DNA from: Sulfopaludibacter sp035551455
GTDB taxonomy: Bacteria > Acidobacteriota > Terriglobia > Bryobacterales > Bryobacteraceae
Direction: 5' to 3'
Assembly (NCBI GenBank): GCA_035551455.1
Contig: DASZMZ010000293.1
Coordinates: forward strand, 1 to 20,315
Length of the DNA: 20,315 nucleotides
Shown in pieces: positions 7,009 through 14,913 of this stretch. The notes beneath the pieces are model-generated. The model was given only the letters and a program-made list of their open reading frames with translations, was not told where the DNA came from and searched no databases. A program made the position numbers and the translations under genes. The stretch's first letter is position 1. Each line of letters begins with the position of its first letter.

Positions 7009-8174
7009 AGAAGAGAATTTTGGTGATTGTGATTCTGGTGGCAGGGGCGGCGGCCGTGTTCGCGTATCGCGGCAGGAACCGTCAGCCGGAAAACCGGATT
7101 GTGGTGTCGGGGAACATCGAACTGACCGAGGTAAACATCGCGTTCAAGACGGCCGGACGGCTCATCGAGCGCACGGTGGACGAAGGCGACGCCGTGAAGA
7201 AGGGTCAGGAGATTGCGCGGCTGGATCGCGATCAACTGATGGCGCAGCGGGCGGCGCAGGTGGCGGCCATTCAATCGGCCGAATCGCAACTGGCCCAGGC
7301 GCAGACGTCGGTCGAGTGGCAGAAGGCCACGCTGTCGGCCGATATCGAGACGCGCAATGCCGACCTCGCATCCAATCAGGCGAGGCTGGCCGAGTTGAAG
7401 AACGGCGCGCGTCCTCAGGAGAAGCTGGATGCGCAGGCGGCCGTGGATTCGGCACAGGCCGAATTGCAGAGAGCGCAGCGGGACTGGGACCGTGCGCAGA
7501 AACTGTACAAGGACGATGACATTTCGACGGCGCAATACGATCAGTTTCGGAGCCGGTGGGAGACCGCGACCGCGGCGGTGAATTCGGCCAAGGAGCGGCA
7601 GGCGCTGGTGTTGGCCGGACCTCGCGTAGAGCAGGTGAACGCGGCGTCGGGTCAGGTGGAGCGGGCGCGCGGGGCGCTGAAGGGCGCCGAGGCCAATACG
7701 CTGGAGATGAAGCGGCGCGAGCAGGAAATCACCACGCGCCGGGCCGAGATCGAACGGTCCAAAGCCACGCTGGCGTTGATCGATTCGCAGTTGGCGGATA
7801 CGGTGGCCGTCTCGCCGGTGGATGGGGTGGTGCTGGTGAAATCTGCCGATGTGGGTGAGGTGCTGGCGCCCGGAACCACGGTGGTGACGGTGGGCGACAT
7901 CGAGCATCCCTGGCTGCGCGGCTACATCAATGAGACGGATCTGGGAAAGGTGAAACTGGGCTCGGTGGTCCACGTGACCACGGACTCCTATCCGGGCAAG
8001 ACGTACAACGGCAAGGTCACCTTCATCGCGTCGGAGGCGGAGTTCACACCGAAGCAGATTCAGACGCAGCAGGAGCGGGTGAAGCTGGTATACCGGGTGA
8101 AGATCGAACTGGACAACTCCAGCCGGGAATTGAAATCCAACATGCCCGCCGATGGCGAGATCGTGTTGCAGTGA
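7005..8174 (+). CDS. HlyD-family periplasmic adaptor (YbhG-like)
   Basis: The 389-residue protein has a single N-terminal membrane anchor (about 5-21, ILVIVILVAGAAAVFAY) and no lipobox. The first lipoyl half follows, with VVSGNIELTEVNIAFKTAGR and VDEGDAVKKGQEIARLD. A long alpha-hairpin coiled coil (about 75-260) comes next, then the second lipoyl half (VAVSPVDGVVLVKSADVGEV) and a beta barrel. The C-terminal block EFTPKQIQTQQERVKLVYRV is characteristic of the YbhG/YhiI-type adaptors that serve ABC exporters. It bridges the ABC permeases and the TolC-like channel. It overlaps the preceding gene by ATGA, with AGGAG 9 nt before the start. The coiled-coil hairpin has a second Ala/Gln/Glu-rich stretch, so it is long enough to span much of the periplasm. 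Substrate is not predictable from the sequence. Confidence 0.92.
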   Translation: MKKRILVIVILVAGAAAVFAYRGRNRQPENRIVVSGNIELTEVNIAFKTAGRLIERTVDEGDAVKKGQEIARLDRDQLMAQRAAQVAAIQSAESQLAQAQTSVEWQKATLSADIETRNADLASNQARLAELKNGARPQEKLDAQAAVDSAQAELQRAQRDWDRAQKLYKDDDISTAQYDQFRSRWETATAAVNSAKERQALVLAGPRVEQVNAASGQVERARGALKGAEANTLEMKRREQEITTRRAEIERSKATLALIDSQLADTVAVSPVDGVVLVKSADVGEVLAPGTTVVTVGDIEHPWLRGYINETDLGKVKLGSVVHVTTDSYPGKTYNGKVTFIASEAEFTPKQIQTQQERVKLVYRVKIELDNSSRELKSNMPADGEIVLQ

Positions 8175-8187
8175 GAAATCGCTAGCC

Positions 8188-8925
8188 ATGGAACCTATTA
8201 TTGAAACGCGCGGCCTGACCAGGCGGTTTGGATCTCTGACCGCTGTCGACGGCCTGAATCTTTCCGTGGCGAAGGGGGAGATTTTCGGGTTGGTGGGGCC
8301 GGACGGGGCGGGGAAGACCACCACGCTGCGCATGCTTTGCGGCCTCATGGACCCGAGCGAGGGCAGCGCGCGCGTGGCGGGTCACGATGTGGCGCGCGAG
8401 TCGCAGGCGGTGAAGGATCAGATTGGCTACATGGCGCAGCGGTTCGGCCTGTACGTGGATCTCACGGTGCAGGAGAACATGGATTTCTACGCCGACCTGT
8501 TCGACATCACGGGTGCGGAGCGCGAGCGGCTCACGGTGGAACTGCTGCGCATGACGCGCATGGATCCGTTTCGCGACCGGCAGGCGGGACGGCTCTCCGG
8601 CGGCATGAAACAGAAGCTGGCGTTGATGTGCACGCTGCTCCATCGCCCGCAAATCCTGTTCCTCGACGAGCCGACCAACGGCGTGGATCCGGTCTCGCGG
8701 CGCGACTTCTGGGCCATCCTCTACCAACTGCTGAAGGACGGAATCACGATCTTCATGACTACCGCGTATCTGGATGAGGCGGAGCGCTGCAATCGCGTGG
8801 GGCTGATGCATCGAGGCAAGCTCATTCGCTGCGCCACGCCCGAAGTGATGAAGCGCGACACCAACACCGCGACGCTGGAAGCGGCGTTTGTGAAGACGAT
8901 TCACGAAGTGGAGCGGGCGGCATGA
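8188..8925 (+). CDS. ABC exporter ATPase 1 (YbhF N-half-like), H-loop His missing
   Basis: The 245-residue nucleotide-binding domain drives export through the ABC-2 permeases. It shows Walker A GPDGAGKT (37-44, with Asp where Asn is common), Q-loop Q84, signature LSGGM (136-140) and Walker B ILFLDE (156-161). At the H-loop the sequence is MTTAYLDEAER, so the switch histidine expected in the STHYMDEAE pattern is A193. The same type of substitution is, as I recall, found in the first half of E. coli YbhF, so this is probably a family trait and not a defect. I start at the ATG at 8188, 13 nt after the adaptor stop. A longer frame from 8152 lies inside the adaptor gene and adds only unrelated residues. 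It overlaps the second ATPase gene by ATGA. Confidence 0.92.
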   Translation: MEPIIETRGLTRRFGSLTAVDGLNLSVAKGEIFGLVGPDGAGKTTTLRMLCGLMDPSEGSARVAGHDVARESQAVKDQIGYMAQRFGLYVDLTVQENMDFYADLFDITGAERERLTVELLRMTRMDPFRDRQAGRLSGGMKQKLALMCTLLHRPQILFLDEPTNGVDPVSRRDFWAILYQLLKDGITIFMTTAYLDEAERCNRVGLMHRGKLIRCATPEVMKRDTNTATLEAAFVKTIHEVERAA

Positions 8926-9869
8926 ACGGCAACGGCTGGGCGGTAGAGATGAACGATCTGGTGAAGACCTTCGGCTCTTTCGTGGCGGTGGATCACGTGT
9001 CGCTCAAAGTGGCGAAGGGCGAAATCTTCGGTTTTCTCGGGCCGAACGGCGCGGGCAAATCGACAGCCATCCGTATGCTCTGCGGCCTCTTGATTCCAAC
9101 GTCCGGGACGGCCAGCGTCAACGGCTTCGATGTGGCGACGCAGCCCGAGGAGATCCGCCGCAGCATCGGCTACATGTCGCAGAAATTCTCGCTGTACGAT
9201 GATCTGACCGTCGAGGAGAATATCGATTTTTTCAGCGGCATCTACGGCGTGCCGCAGGATCGGCGGGCCGAACGCAAGGATTACGTGGTGCGCATGGCTG
9301 GTCTGACGGAGCGGCGCACGGCGCTGACGCGGACGCTCTCCGGCGGCTGGAAGCAGCGTCTGGCGCTGGGCTGCGCGATTTTGCACGATCCGCCGGTGCT
9401 GTTCCTGGACGAGCCGACCAGCGGGGTGGACCCGATCGCGCGCGGCGCTTTCTGGGGCCTCATCCACGACTTGGCCGAAACGGGTCACGCCATTTTCGTC
9501 AGCACGCATTATATGGACGAGGCCGAATACTGCCACCGGTTGGCGCTGATGTATCGCGGCAAGGTGATTGCGCTCGGTCCGCCCGCCGAACTCAAGCAGG
9601 GGCTGCGGTCGCATACCCTGCTGCAACTGGATTCGGGCGATCCGCTGGCGACCATGAACGCTTTGGAAGGGCTGGAGGGCGTGAGCGATGTCGCGGTGTT
9701 CGGCGGCGGTCTGCACGTCACGGTCACCGACCTGGAGACCGGGCAGGCGCGGATTCGCAAGGCGCTGGATGCGGCGGGCATTGCCGTGCAGCGGCTGGAG
9801 CGGATCGAGCCTTCCATGGAGGATGTGTTCGTGGCCATGATTGAAGCCGAAGAACGGAAGGCGGCATGA
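8922..9869 (+). CDS. ABC exporter ATPase 2 (YbhF C-half-like), complete motifs
   Basis: The 315-residue ATPase has Walker A GPNGAGKS (40-47), Q-loop Q87, signature LSGGW (139-143), Walker B VLFLDE (159-164) and the H-loop histidine H196 in STHYMDEAE. A C-terminal extension of about 75 residues (LQLDSGDPLATMNALEGLEG through SMEDVFVAMIEAEE) is the regulatory tail of DrrA/YbhF-type ATPases. With ATPase 1 it would form a heterodimer having one normal and one altered ATP site. E. coli carries both domains on one chain (YbhF); here they are separate genes overlapping by ATGA, which would favour equal synthesis. GGAG lies 8 nt before the start. It is cytoplasmic and docks on the two permeases that follow. 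Confidence 0.94.
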   Translation: MNGNGWAVEMNDLVKTFGSFVAVDHVSLKVAKGEIFGFLGPNGAGKSTAIRMLCGLLIPTSGTASVNGFDVATQPEEIRRSIGYMSQKFSLYDDLTVEENIDFFSGIYGVPQDRRAERKDYVVRMAGLTERRTALTRTLSGGWKQRLALGCAILHDPPVLFLDEPTSGVDPIARGAFWGLIHDLAETGHAIFVSTHYMDEAEYCHRLALMYRGKVIALGPPAELKQGLRSHTLLQLDSGDPLATMNALEGLEGVSDVAVFGGGLHVTVTDLETGQARIRKALDAAGIAVQRLERIEPSMEDVFVAMIEAEERKAA

Positions 9870-10999
9870 GCTATCGCAGACTGCGCGCGGTCCTGATCAA
9901 GGAACTGCACCACATCACGCGCGATTCGCGCAGCTTGGGAATGGCGCTGGCGGTGCCGGTGATGATGCTGCTGCTCTACGGCTACGCGCTGAGTCTGGAC
10001 GTGGACCGCGTCCCGACGCTGGTGTACGACCAGGATGGCACGACGGCCAGCCGCGAACTGGTGAAGCAATTCCAGGGCTCGCGATTCTTCGATATCCGCG
10101 GCGTGGTGGATGGCTATGGGCCGATTCAGCGCGGCATCGATTCGAATAAAATCCTACTGGGCGTCGTGATTCCGCGCCAGTATTCGGAGAATGCCGCGGC
10201 GGGGCGCGAGGCGCCGGTGCAACTGCTGCTGGACGGCAGCGATTCCAACACGGCCAGCATTGTGATGGGGTACGCCGAATCGCTGGTGCGCAACTACTCA
10301 CTGCAATTGCGGATGGGCATGCAGAACCGGCGCGGCGGCGAGCGGGGCGGGCCGCCGGTGGATGCGCGCCTGCGGGTCTGGTACAACAGTTCGCTCGAAT
10401 CCAAGAACTACGTGGTGCCGGGCCTGATCGCGGTGATCCTGCAGATTATCGCGGCGCTGCTCACCAGCCTGACCATCGCACGCGAGTGGGAGATGGGCAC
10501 CATGGAGCAACTGCTTTCCACGCCGCTGCGTCCCGCCGAGATGGTGCTGGGCAAGATGCTGGCGTACTTCGTTGTGGGCGTGGCGGACGCGGCCATGGCG
10601 GTGCTGGTGGGGATCCTGGTTTTCGGCGTGCCGCTGCGCGGCAATTTTCTGCTGATGGCCCTCTCGCTGTGCGTGTTTCTGGTGGGCGTGTTGTTCTGGG
10701 GCGTGTTCGTTTCAGCCGCGGCCAAGACGCAGTTGCAGGCCTATCAGATGGGTCTGTTGAGCTCGTTCCTGCCGGCGTTTCTGCTATCGGGATTTGTCTA
10801 TGAAATTCAGACCATGCCGACGGTGATCCAGGTGGTGACGTATATCATTCCGGCGCGCTACGTGGTGACGCTGATGAAGGGGATCTTTCTGAAGGGCGTG
10901 GGGCTGGAAGTTTTGTGGGCTGAGTTGGGATTGCTGACGCTGTACGCCACGATTGTATTTTTGCTGGCGACGCGCAAGGTGAATCAGAAGCTGGCGTGA
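9866..10999 (+). CDS. ABC-2 type permease 1 (YbhS-like)
   Basis: The 377-residue inner-membrane protein has one N-terminal transmembrane helix (about 23-44), a large periplasmic domain (about 45-180), then five more helices (roughly 185-205, 232-258, 262-285, 297-315 and 350-368). This is the usual ABC-2 exporter plan. The cytoplasmic coupling segment IAREWEMGTMEQLLSTPLRP is conserved in the family. LDGSDSNTASIVMGYAE in the periplasmic domain is a hallmark of YbhS/YbhR-type permeases. The gene overlaps ATPase 2 by ATGA and is followed after 4 nt by the second permease. The two permeases have the same layout and probably form the heterodimeric channel that hands substrate to the HlyD-like adaptor. 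Confidence 0.92.
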   Translation: MSYRRLRAVLIKELHHITRDSRSLGMALAVPVMMLLLYGYALSLDVDRVPTLVYDQDGTTASRELVKQFQGSRFFDIRGVVDGYGPIQRGIDSNKILLGVVIPRQYSENAAAGREAPVQLLLDGSDSNTASIVMGYAESLVRNYSLQLRMGMQNRRGGERGGPPVDARLRVWYNSSLESKNYVVPGLIAVILQIIAALLTSLTIAREWEMGTMEQLLSTPLRPAEMVLGKMLAYFVVGVADAAMAVLVGILVFGVPLRGNFLLMALSLCVFLVGVLFWGVFVSAAAKTQLQAYQMGLLSSFLPAFLLSGFVYEIQTMPTVIQVVTYIIPARYVVTLMKGIFLKGVGLEVLWAELGLLTLYATIVFLLATRKVNQKLA

Positions 11000-11003
11000 A
11001 CTT

Positions 11004-12155
11004 ATGTGGGAACGAATTCGAGTCATGTTGCGGAAAGAGTTCATCCAGGCGCTGCGCGATCCGCGCATGCGGGTGCTGCTGTTTCTGCCTCCGGTGATCC
11101 AGTTGCTGGTCTTCGGCTTCGCGGTGAACATGGATGTGGACCACTCGCGCATCGCATGGATGGACATGGATCGTACGCCGCTGAGTCGCGACTTGCGCCA
11201 GCGGTTCGAAGGTTCGGGACGTTTCGACGTAGTGGCCACGCCGCAGAGTGAAGAGGACGTCCAGCGGGTGCTGGATCGCGGAGAGGCGCAGGCGGTGATT
11301 CGCGTGCGTCCCAACTTCGAGCGCGATGTGATGCGCGGCCGCACCACGGAGGTCCAGATTCTGATCGACGGGACGAACTCGAATACGGCTTCCATCGTGG
11401 GCAACTATGCGGGCCAGGTGATCGCGGATTTTTCGGCGGCGGTCACGACGGGCCAGCAGAACGTGCGGATTCTGACGCGCAGTCCGGTGTCGGCCGTCAA
11501 TGTGACGTTCCCCTCGGTGGCGGCGCGCACGCGGGTCTGGTTCAATCCGGATCTGCACAGCCGCAACTACTTCGTGCCGGGCGTGGTGGCGAACATCATC
11601 ATGATGGTCACGCTGATGCTGACGGCGCTGGCGATCGTCCGGGAAAAGGAAATCGGCACCATGGAGCAGTTGATGGTGACGCCCATCCGGCCGCTCGAGT
11701 TGATGCTCGGGAAGACGCTGCCGTTCGCCGTGGTGGGCCTGCTGGATGTGGTGCTCATCACGGGCGTGGCGCTGTTGGTATTCCACGTTCCGATGAAGGG
11801 CAATCCTCTGCTGCTGCTGCTTTGCGCGGTGTTGTTCCTAATGACGTCGCTGGGCGCGGGGCTATTCCTCTCGACGGTTTCGCACACGCAGCAGCAGGCC
11901 ATGATGGCGAACTTCTTCTTCTCCACTCCGGCCTTCATGTTGAGCGGCTTCGCGTTTCCCATTCGGAATATGCCGGTGGCGGTGCAGTATCTGACGTATC
12001 TGAATCCGCTGCGCTACTTCATGGAAATTGTGCGCGGGATCTTTTTGAAGGGTGTGGGGATTTCGGTGCTCTGGCCGCAGATGGCGGCCCTGCTGATTTA
12101 CGGTGTGGCGGTGCTTTCTTTGAGCGCCGCGCGCTTCCATAAAACGCTGGAGTGA
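11004..12155 (+). CDS. ABC-2 type permease 2 (YbhR-like)
   Basis: The 383-residue permease has the same six-helix plan as its neighbour: an N-terminal amphipathic stretch (RVMLRKEFIQALRDPRMRV), TM1 (LLFLPPVIQLLVFGFAV), a periplasmic domain containing LIDGTNSNTASIVGNYAG, then five helices. The coupling segment is IVREKEIGTMEQLMVTPIRP. The shared DG-SNTASIV motif and layout indicate an ancient duplication, yet most of the sequence has diverged, as expected for specialised partners. It is the last gene of the exporter operon and converges on a minus-strand lipoprotein gene with only 18 bp between stops. No clear intrinsic terminator was found, though GGGAA and TTCC in that gap could pair weakly. 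Confidence 0.92.
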   Translation: MWERIRVMLRKEFIQALRDPRMRVLLFLPPVIQLLVFGFAVNMDVDHSRIAWMDMDRTPLSRDLRQRFEGSGRFDVVATPQSEEDVQRVLDRGEAQAVIRVRPNFERDVMRGRTTEVQILIDGTNSNTASIVGNYAGQVIADFSAAVTTGQQNVRILTRSPVSAVNVTFPSVAARTRVWFNPDLHSRNYFVPGVVANIIMMVTLMLTALAIVREKEIGTMEQLMVTPIRPLELMLGKTLPFAVVGLLDVVLITGVALLVFHVPMKGNPLLLLLCAVLFLMTSLGAGLFLSTVSHTQQQAMMANFFFSTPAFMLSGFAFPIRNMPVAVQYLTYLNPLRYFMEIVRGIFLKGVGISVLWPQMAALLIYGVAVLSLSAARFHKTLE

Positions 12156-12173
12156 CAGGGGAAGGTCTGTTCC

Positions 12174-12881
12174 TCACCAGGTCAGAAGGCGCTGGGCGGC
12201 GTCGGGCGTGAGGGAAACTTTGGCTTGGACCGTACGATCTTCCCGCTGGAGTTGGATGCTGCGGAGTGTGGGCGCGAGGCGGGTTTCGCCGGCGGCGGCC
12301 ATCGTGAGGGTGGCGCGCAGTGTGTTCTCAAAATGCCGGGCAGCTTCGGGCGTGCGGCCTCTGGCGGTGAGGGCCACGTCGATGGCGGAATCGGCGCGCA
12401 GGGTGAGCGCGGCGAACTCCATGTCGCGGAGCAGGCGGTTCACATTGGCGGCGTTGCCCGTGAGGGGCAGCACCGTGCCGCCGCGCACGACGAGCCAGAT
12501 GTGTTGGCCCGCGGCAATCGACTGCGCGTGATTCAGCAGATCCGGCACGCCCGTGACGCCGCTGCGATGCTGCGCCTCGGCAGCCTGCACGAAGTCGGGT
12601 GGCCCGGTCAGCTTGCCGCCGGCCACCAGCAACAAGTCCTTGCCATTGGACGCGAGCAGCATCGACGGCGCATTCTGAAAGGGCTGCGTCAGCCCGAGGA
12701 TCGCGGGCGGCAGCTTCGCGTACAGGGGCGAGGCGCGCAGTCCGGCCAGGTCGATGCCCGCCAGGACGACGGCGCCCGGCGGAACGTAGGACGCCATCGC
12801 GGGATCCACCGGCAGCGGCGCGACGGGGCCGCGGCAGCACGTAAGAAGCGCTAGCGCGGCGATCGGTGCGATACGGCCCAC
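12174..12881 (-). CDS. Putative lipoprotein, function unknown
   Basis: The 235-residue product starts at a GTG at 12881, the only start codon in the open frame upstream of a stop near 12906. The N terminus MGRIAPIAALALLTCCRG looks like a lipoprotein signal with Cys at 15 and 16, although LLTC is a marginal lipobox. The mature part contains short hydrophobic beta-type strings (GAVVLAGIDLAGLRAS, HIWLVVRGGTVLPL, FAALTLRADSAIDVAL) and no cysteines or recognisable catalytic motif. I do not recognise the family; the general look matches small acidobacterial envelope proteins that begin with a YVPPGAVVLAGIDL-like strand. It diverges from the alpha/beta-hydrolase gene with 43 bp between start codons. 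Coding is supported by an uninterrupted frame, a sensible signal sequence and the absence of a better ORF on the other strand. Confidence 0.72.
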   Translation of the reverse strand: MGRIAPIAALALLTCCRGPVAPLPVDPAMASYVPPGAVVLAGIDLAGLRASPLYAKLPPAILGLTQPFQNAPSMLLASNGKDLLLVAGGKLTGPPDFVQAAEAQHRSGVTGVPDLLNHAQSIAAGQHIWLVVRGGTVLPLTGNAANVNRLLRDMEFAALTLRADSAIDVALTARGRTPEAARHFENTLRATLTMAAAGETRLAPTLRSIQLQREDRTVQAKVSLTPDAAQRLLTW

Positions 12882-12906
12882 AGGCCCATCATCGCAGAAC
12901 CGCGCC

Positions 12907-12914
12907 TATATACT
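12907..12914. promoter_or_regulatory. TATATACT: candidate -10 element in a short divergent gap
   Basis: In the 43-bp gap between divergent start codons, TATACT (12909-12914) resembles a plus-strand -10 box, and the overlapping TATATA reads the same way on the minus strand. On the plus strand the predicted start of transcription would be only a few bases before the ATG at 12925, implying a very short leader. No -35 match was seen. Confidence 0.3.
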
Positions 12915-12924
12915 GGTAGCAATT

Positions 12925-14862
12925 ATGAAACTGTCCGCGGTTCTTCTTTTCTGCGTGGGGATGGCGCTGGGGCAGCAGGCCAAGCCTGTGCCTCCGCCGG
13001 GAATCGAGGTGCCGGCGGCGGACAAGGCCGAGTTGCAGGCGGGACTCGCGCGGCTACAGACGGCCATCGATTCTCTGCATGCCAATCCGCTCTTGCCCGA
13101 TGTGCAGATATATCGCGAGGCGGTGCGGTACGCGCTCCAGTACGGCGAATTCTTCAAGCCCGGCGAGATCAACGCCGCGAAGAAACTGCTGAGCGAGGGT
13201 GAGGAGCGGGCCCGCCTGCTCTCGCAGGGACAAGCGCCGTGGACCACGGCAACGGGCCTGGTGGTCCGCGGGTACATTTCCAAAATCGACCGCAGCGTGC
13301 AGTCATACGGGCTGGTGGTGCCGCCTTCCTACTCGCCGAACGCGCCGCATCGCTGGCGCTTGGACACGTGGTTTCACGGGCGGAGTGAGACGCTGAGCGA
13401 AGTGAATTTTCTGGCCGACCGCGAACGCAATATGGGCGAGTTCGCGCCTCGCGACACCATCGTGCTGCATCTCTACGGCCGCTTCTGCAATGCCAGCAAA
13501 CTGGCCGGCGAGGTGGACCTGTTCGAGGCGCTGGACGCGGTGAAGCGCCAGTATCCCATCGACGAGAATCGCATGATGATGCGCGGCTTCAGCATGGGCG
13601 GCGCGTCGGCGTGGCATTTCGGCACGCACTTCGCGGGCCTGTGGGCGGCGGTGGCTCCGGGCGCCGGCTTCAGTGAAACGGTGGAGTTCCTGCATCTGAA
13701 AACCCTGCCCCCCGAGTGGGAGCAGAAGCTCTTCCACATGTACGATGCCACCGATTACGCGGTGAACCTGTTCAACACCGCGACCGTGGCGTACAACGGC
13801 GAGATCGATCCGCAGAAGCAGGCGGCCGACGCGATGGAGCGCTCCCTGGCGGAGGAAGGCCTGCGGCTGTTCCGCGTGATTGGTCCGCAGACGCCGCATC
13901 GCTACCATCCCGATTCGAAGATCGAAATTGAGCGGCGGCTGGACGCCATTGCCGGGAAGGGGCGCGATCCATACCCGCGCAAGATCCGCTTCACCACCTG
14001 GACCCTGGCCTACAACACCATGAAGTGGCTGACCGTGGACGGTCTGGGCAAGCACTGGGAGCGGGCGCGGTTGGACGCGGAGATCACCGGCGACAGCAGC
14101 GTGCGTGTGGATTCGGCCAACGTCACGGCCTTCACGCTGGATATGGGACCGGGCGGTTGTCCGCTGGACGCCGCGCGCCAGCCCGTAGTGACCATCGACG
14201 GTAAGGCGGTGACGGCGCCGGGTCCACAATCGGATCGCTCGTGGACGGTCCATTTTCGCAAGTCGGGCGGCCTATGGGCGGTGGCGGAGGGGAGCGCGGA
14301 CGGACTGCGGAAGCGCCACGGCTTGCAAGGTCCGGTGGACGACGCGTTTATGGATAGCTTCGTCTTCGTGACACCCACGGGAACGCCGATGGCTCCGGGC
14401 GTGGCCGGCTGGGTGGCGTCCGAACAGAAGCACGCCATCACGGAGTGGCGGCGGCAGTTCCGCGGCGAGGCGCAGGTGAAGCGCGACAGCGAGGTGAGTG
14501 CGGCCGATATCGCGTCCAGCAATCTGGTGCTGTGGGGCGACCCCGGCAGCAACAGCGTGCTGCGCCAGATTGCCGGCCGGCTGCCGGTGAAGTGGACGGC
14601 CGACGGCCTGGTGGTGGGGACGCAGAAGTACCCGGCGGCCACCCATGCGCCGATTCTGATTTATCCGAATCCGCTGAATCCCAAGAAGTACGTGGTGGTG
14701 AACAGCGGCTTCACCTTCCGCGAATTCGACTATCTGAATAACGCGCGGCAGATTCCCAAGCTGCCCGATTATGCGGTGGTGGATACGAGCACTCCGCCCG
14801 ACGACCGGTATCCCGGAAAGATCGTCACGGCGGGATTCTTCGGGGAAGATTGGAAGATGTAA
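12925..14862 (+). CDS. Secreted alpha/beta-hydrolase (esterase/prolyl-oligopeptidase-like)
   Basis: The 645-residue exported protein has a signal peptide of about 16-17 residues (MKLSAVLLFCVGMALG). A helical region covers about 30-105. The alpha/beta-hydrolase core starts near 110 and includes the nucleophile elbow GFSMGG (221-226, Ser223), preceded by ENRMMMR as in feruloyl-esterase and PHB-depolymerase-like enzymes. Likely triad partners are D295 (NGEIDP) and H325 or H328 (TPHRYHP). An oxyanion-type HG follows at 151-152. A C-terminal region of about 250 residues (375-645) is beta-rich and unrecognised. It is much longer than simple esterases, so a two-domain enzyme is likely. It precedes a GH5 glycosidase gene by about 50 nt, suggesting that it deacylates plant or microbial polysaccharide; the substrate is inferred only. 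Start ATG at 12925 follows a weak leader. Confidence 0.82.
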   Translation: MKLSAVLLFCVGMALGQQAKPVPPPGIEVPAADKAELQAGLARLQTAIDSLHANPLLPDVQIYREAVRYALQYGEFFKPGEINAAKKLLSEGEERARLLSQGQAPWTTATGLVVRGYISKIDRSVQSYGLVVPPSYSPNAPHRWRLDTWFHGRSETLSEVNFLADRERNMGEFAPRDTIVLHLYGRFCNASKLAGEVDLFEALDAVKRQYPIDENRMMMRGFSMGGASAWHFGTHFAGLWAAVAPGAGFSETVEFLHLKTLPPEWEQKLFHMYDATDYAVNLFNTATVAYNGEIDPQKQAADAMERSLAEEGLRLFRVIGPQTPHRYHPDSKIEIERRLDAIAGKGRDPYPRKIRFTTWTLAYNTMKWLTVDGLGKHWERARLDAEITGDSSVRVDSANVTAFTLDMGPGGCPLDAARQPVVTIDGKAVTAPGPQSDRSWTVHFRKSGGLWAVAEGSADGLRKRHGLQGPVDDAFMDSFVFVTPTGTPMAPGVAGWVASEQKHAITEWRRQFRGEAQVKRDSEVSAADIASSNLVLWGDPGSNSVLRQIAGRLPVKWTADGLVVGTQKYPAATHAPILIYPNPLNPKKYVVVNSGFTFREFDYLNNARQIPKLPDYAVVDTSTPPDDRYPGKIVTAGFFGEDWKM

Positions 14863-14913
14863 GGTCGGCCGGAGAGGCGTGATATAGTCGAGCGCGTGTA
14901 TGGAGGTAATGGC

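Noticed and set aside
8152..8187. Upstream extension of ATPase 1
   Set aside because: It overlaps the end of the adaptor gene and adds residues unrelated to ABC domains; the ATG at 8188 fits the family N terminus.
6939..8348. A 469-codon open frame on the minus strand
   Set aside because: It is antisense to the adaptor and ATPase genes; the translation is low-complexity Arg/His/Leu-rich.
12156..12173. Weak GGGAA/TTCC pairing as a terminator of the efflux operon
   Set aside because: The stem is short and there is no T tract.
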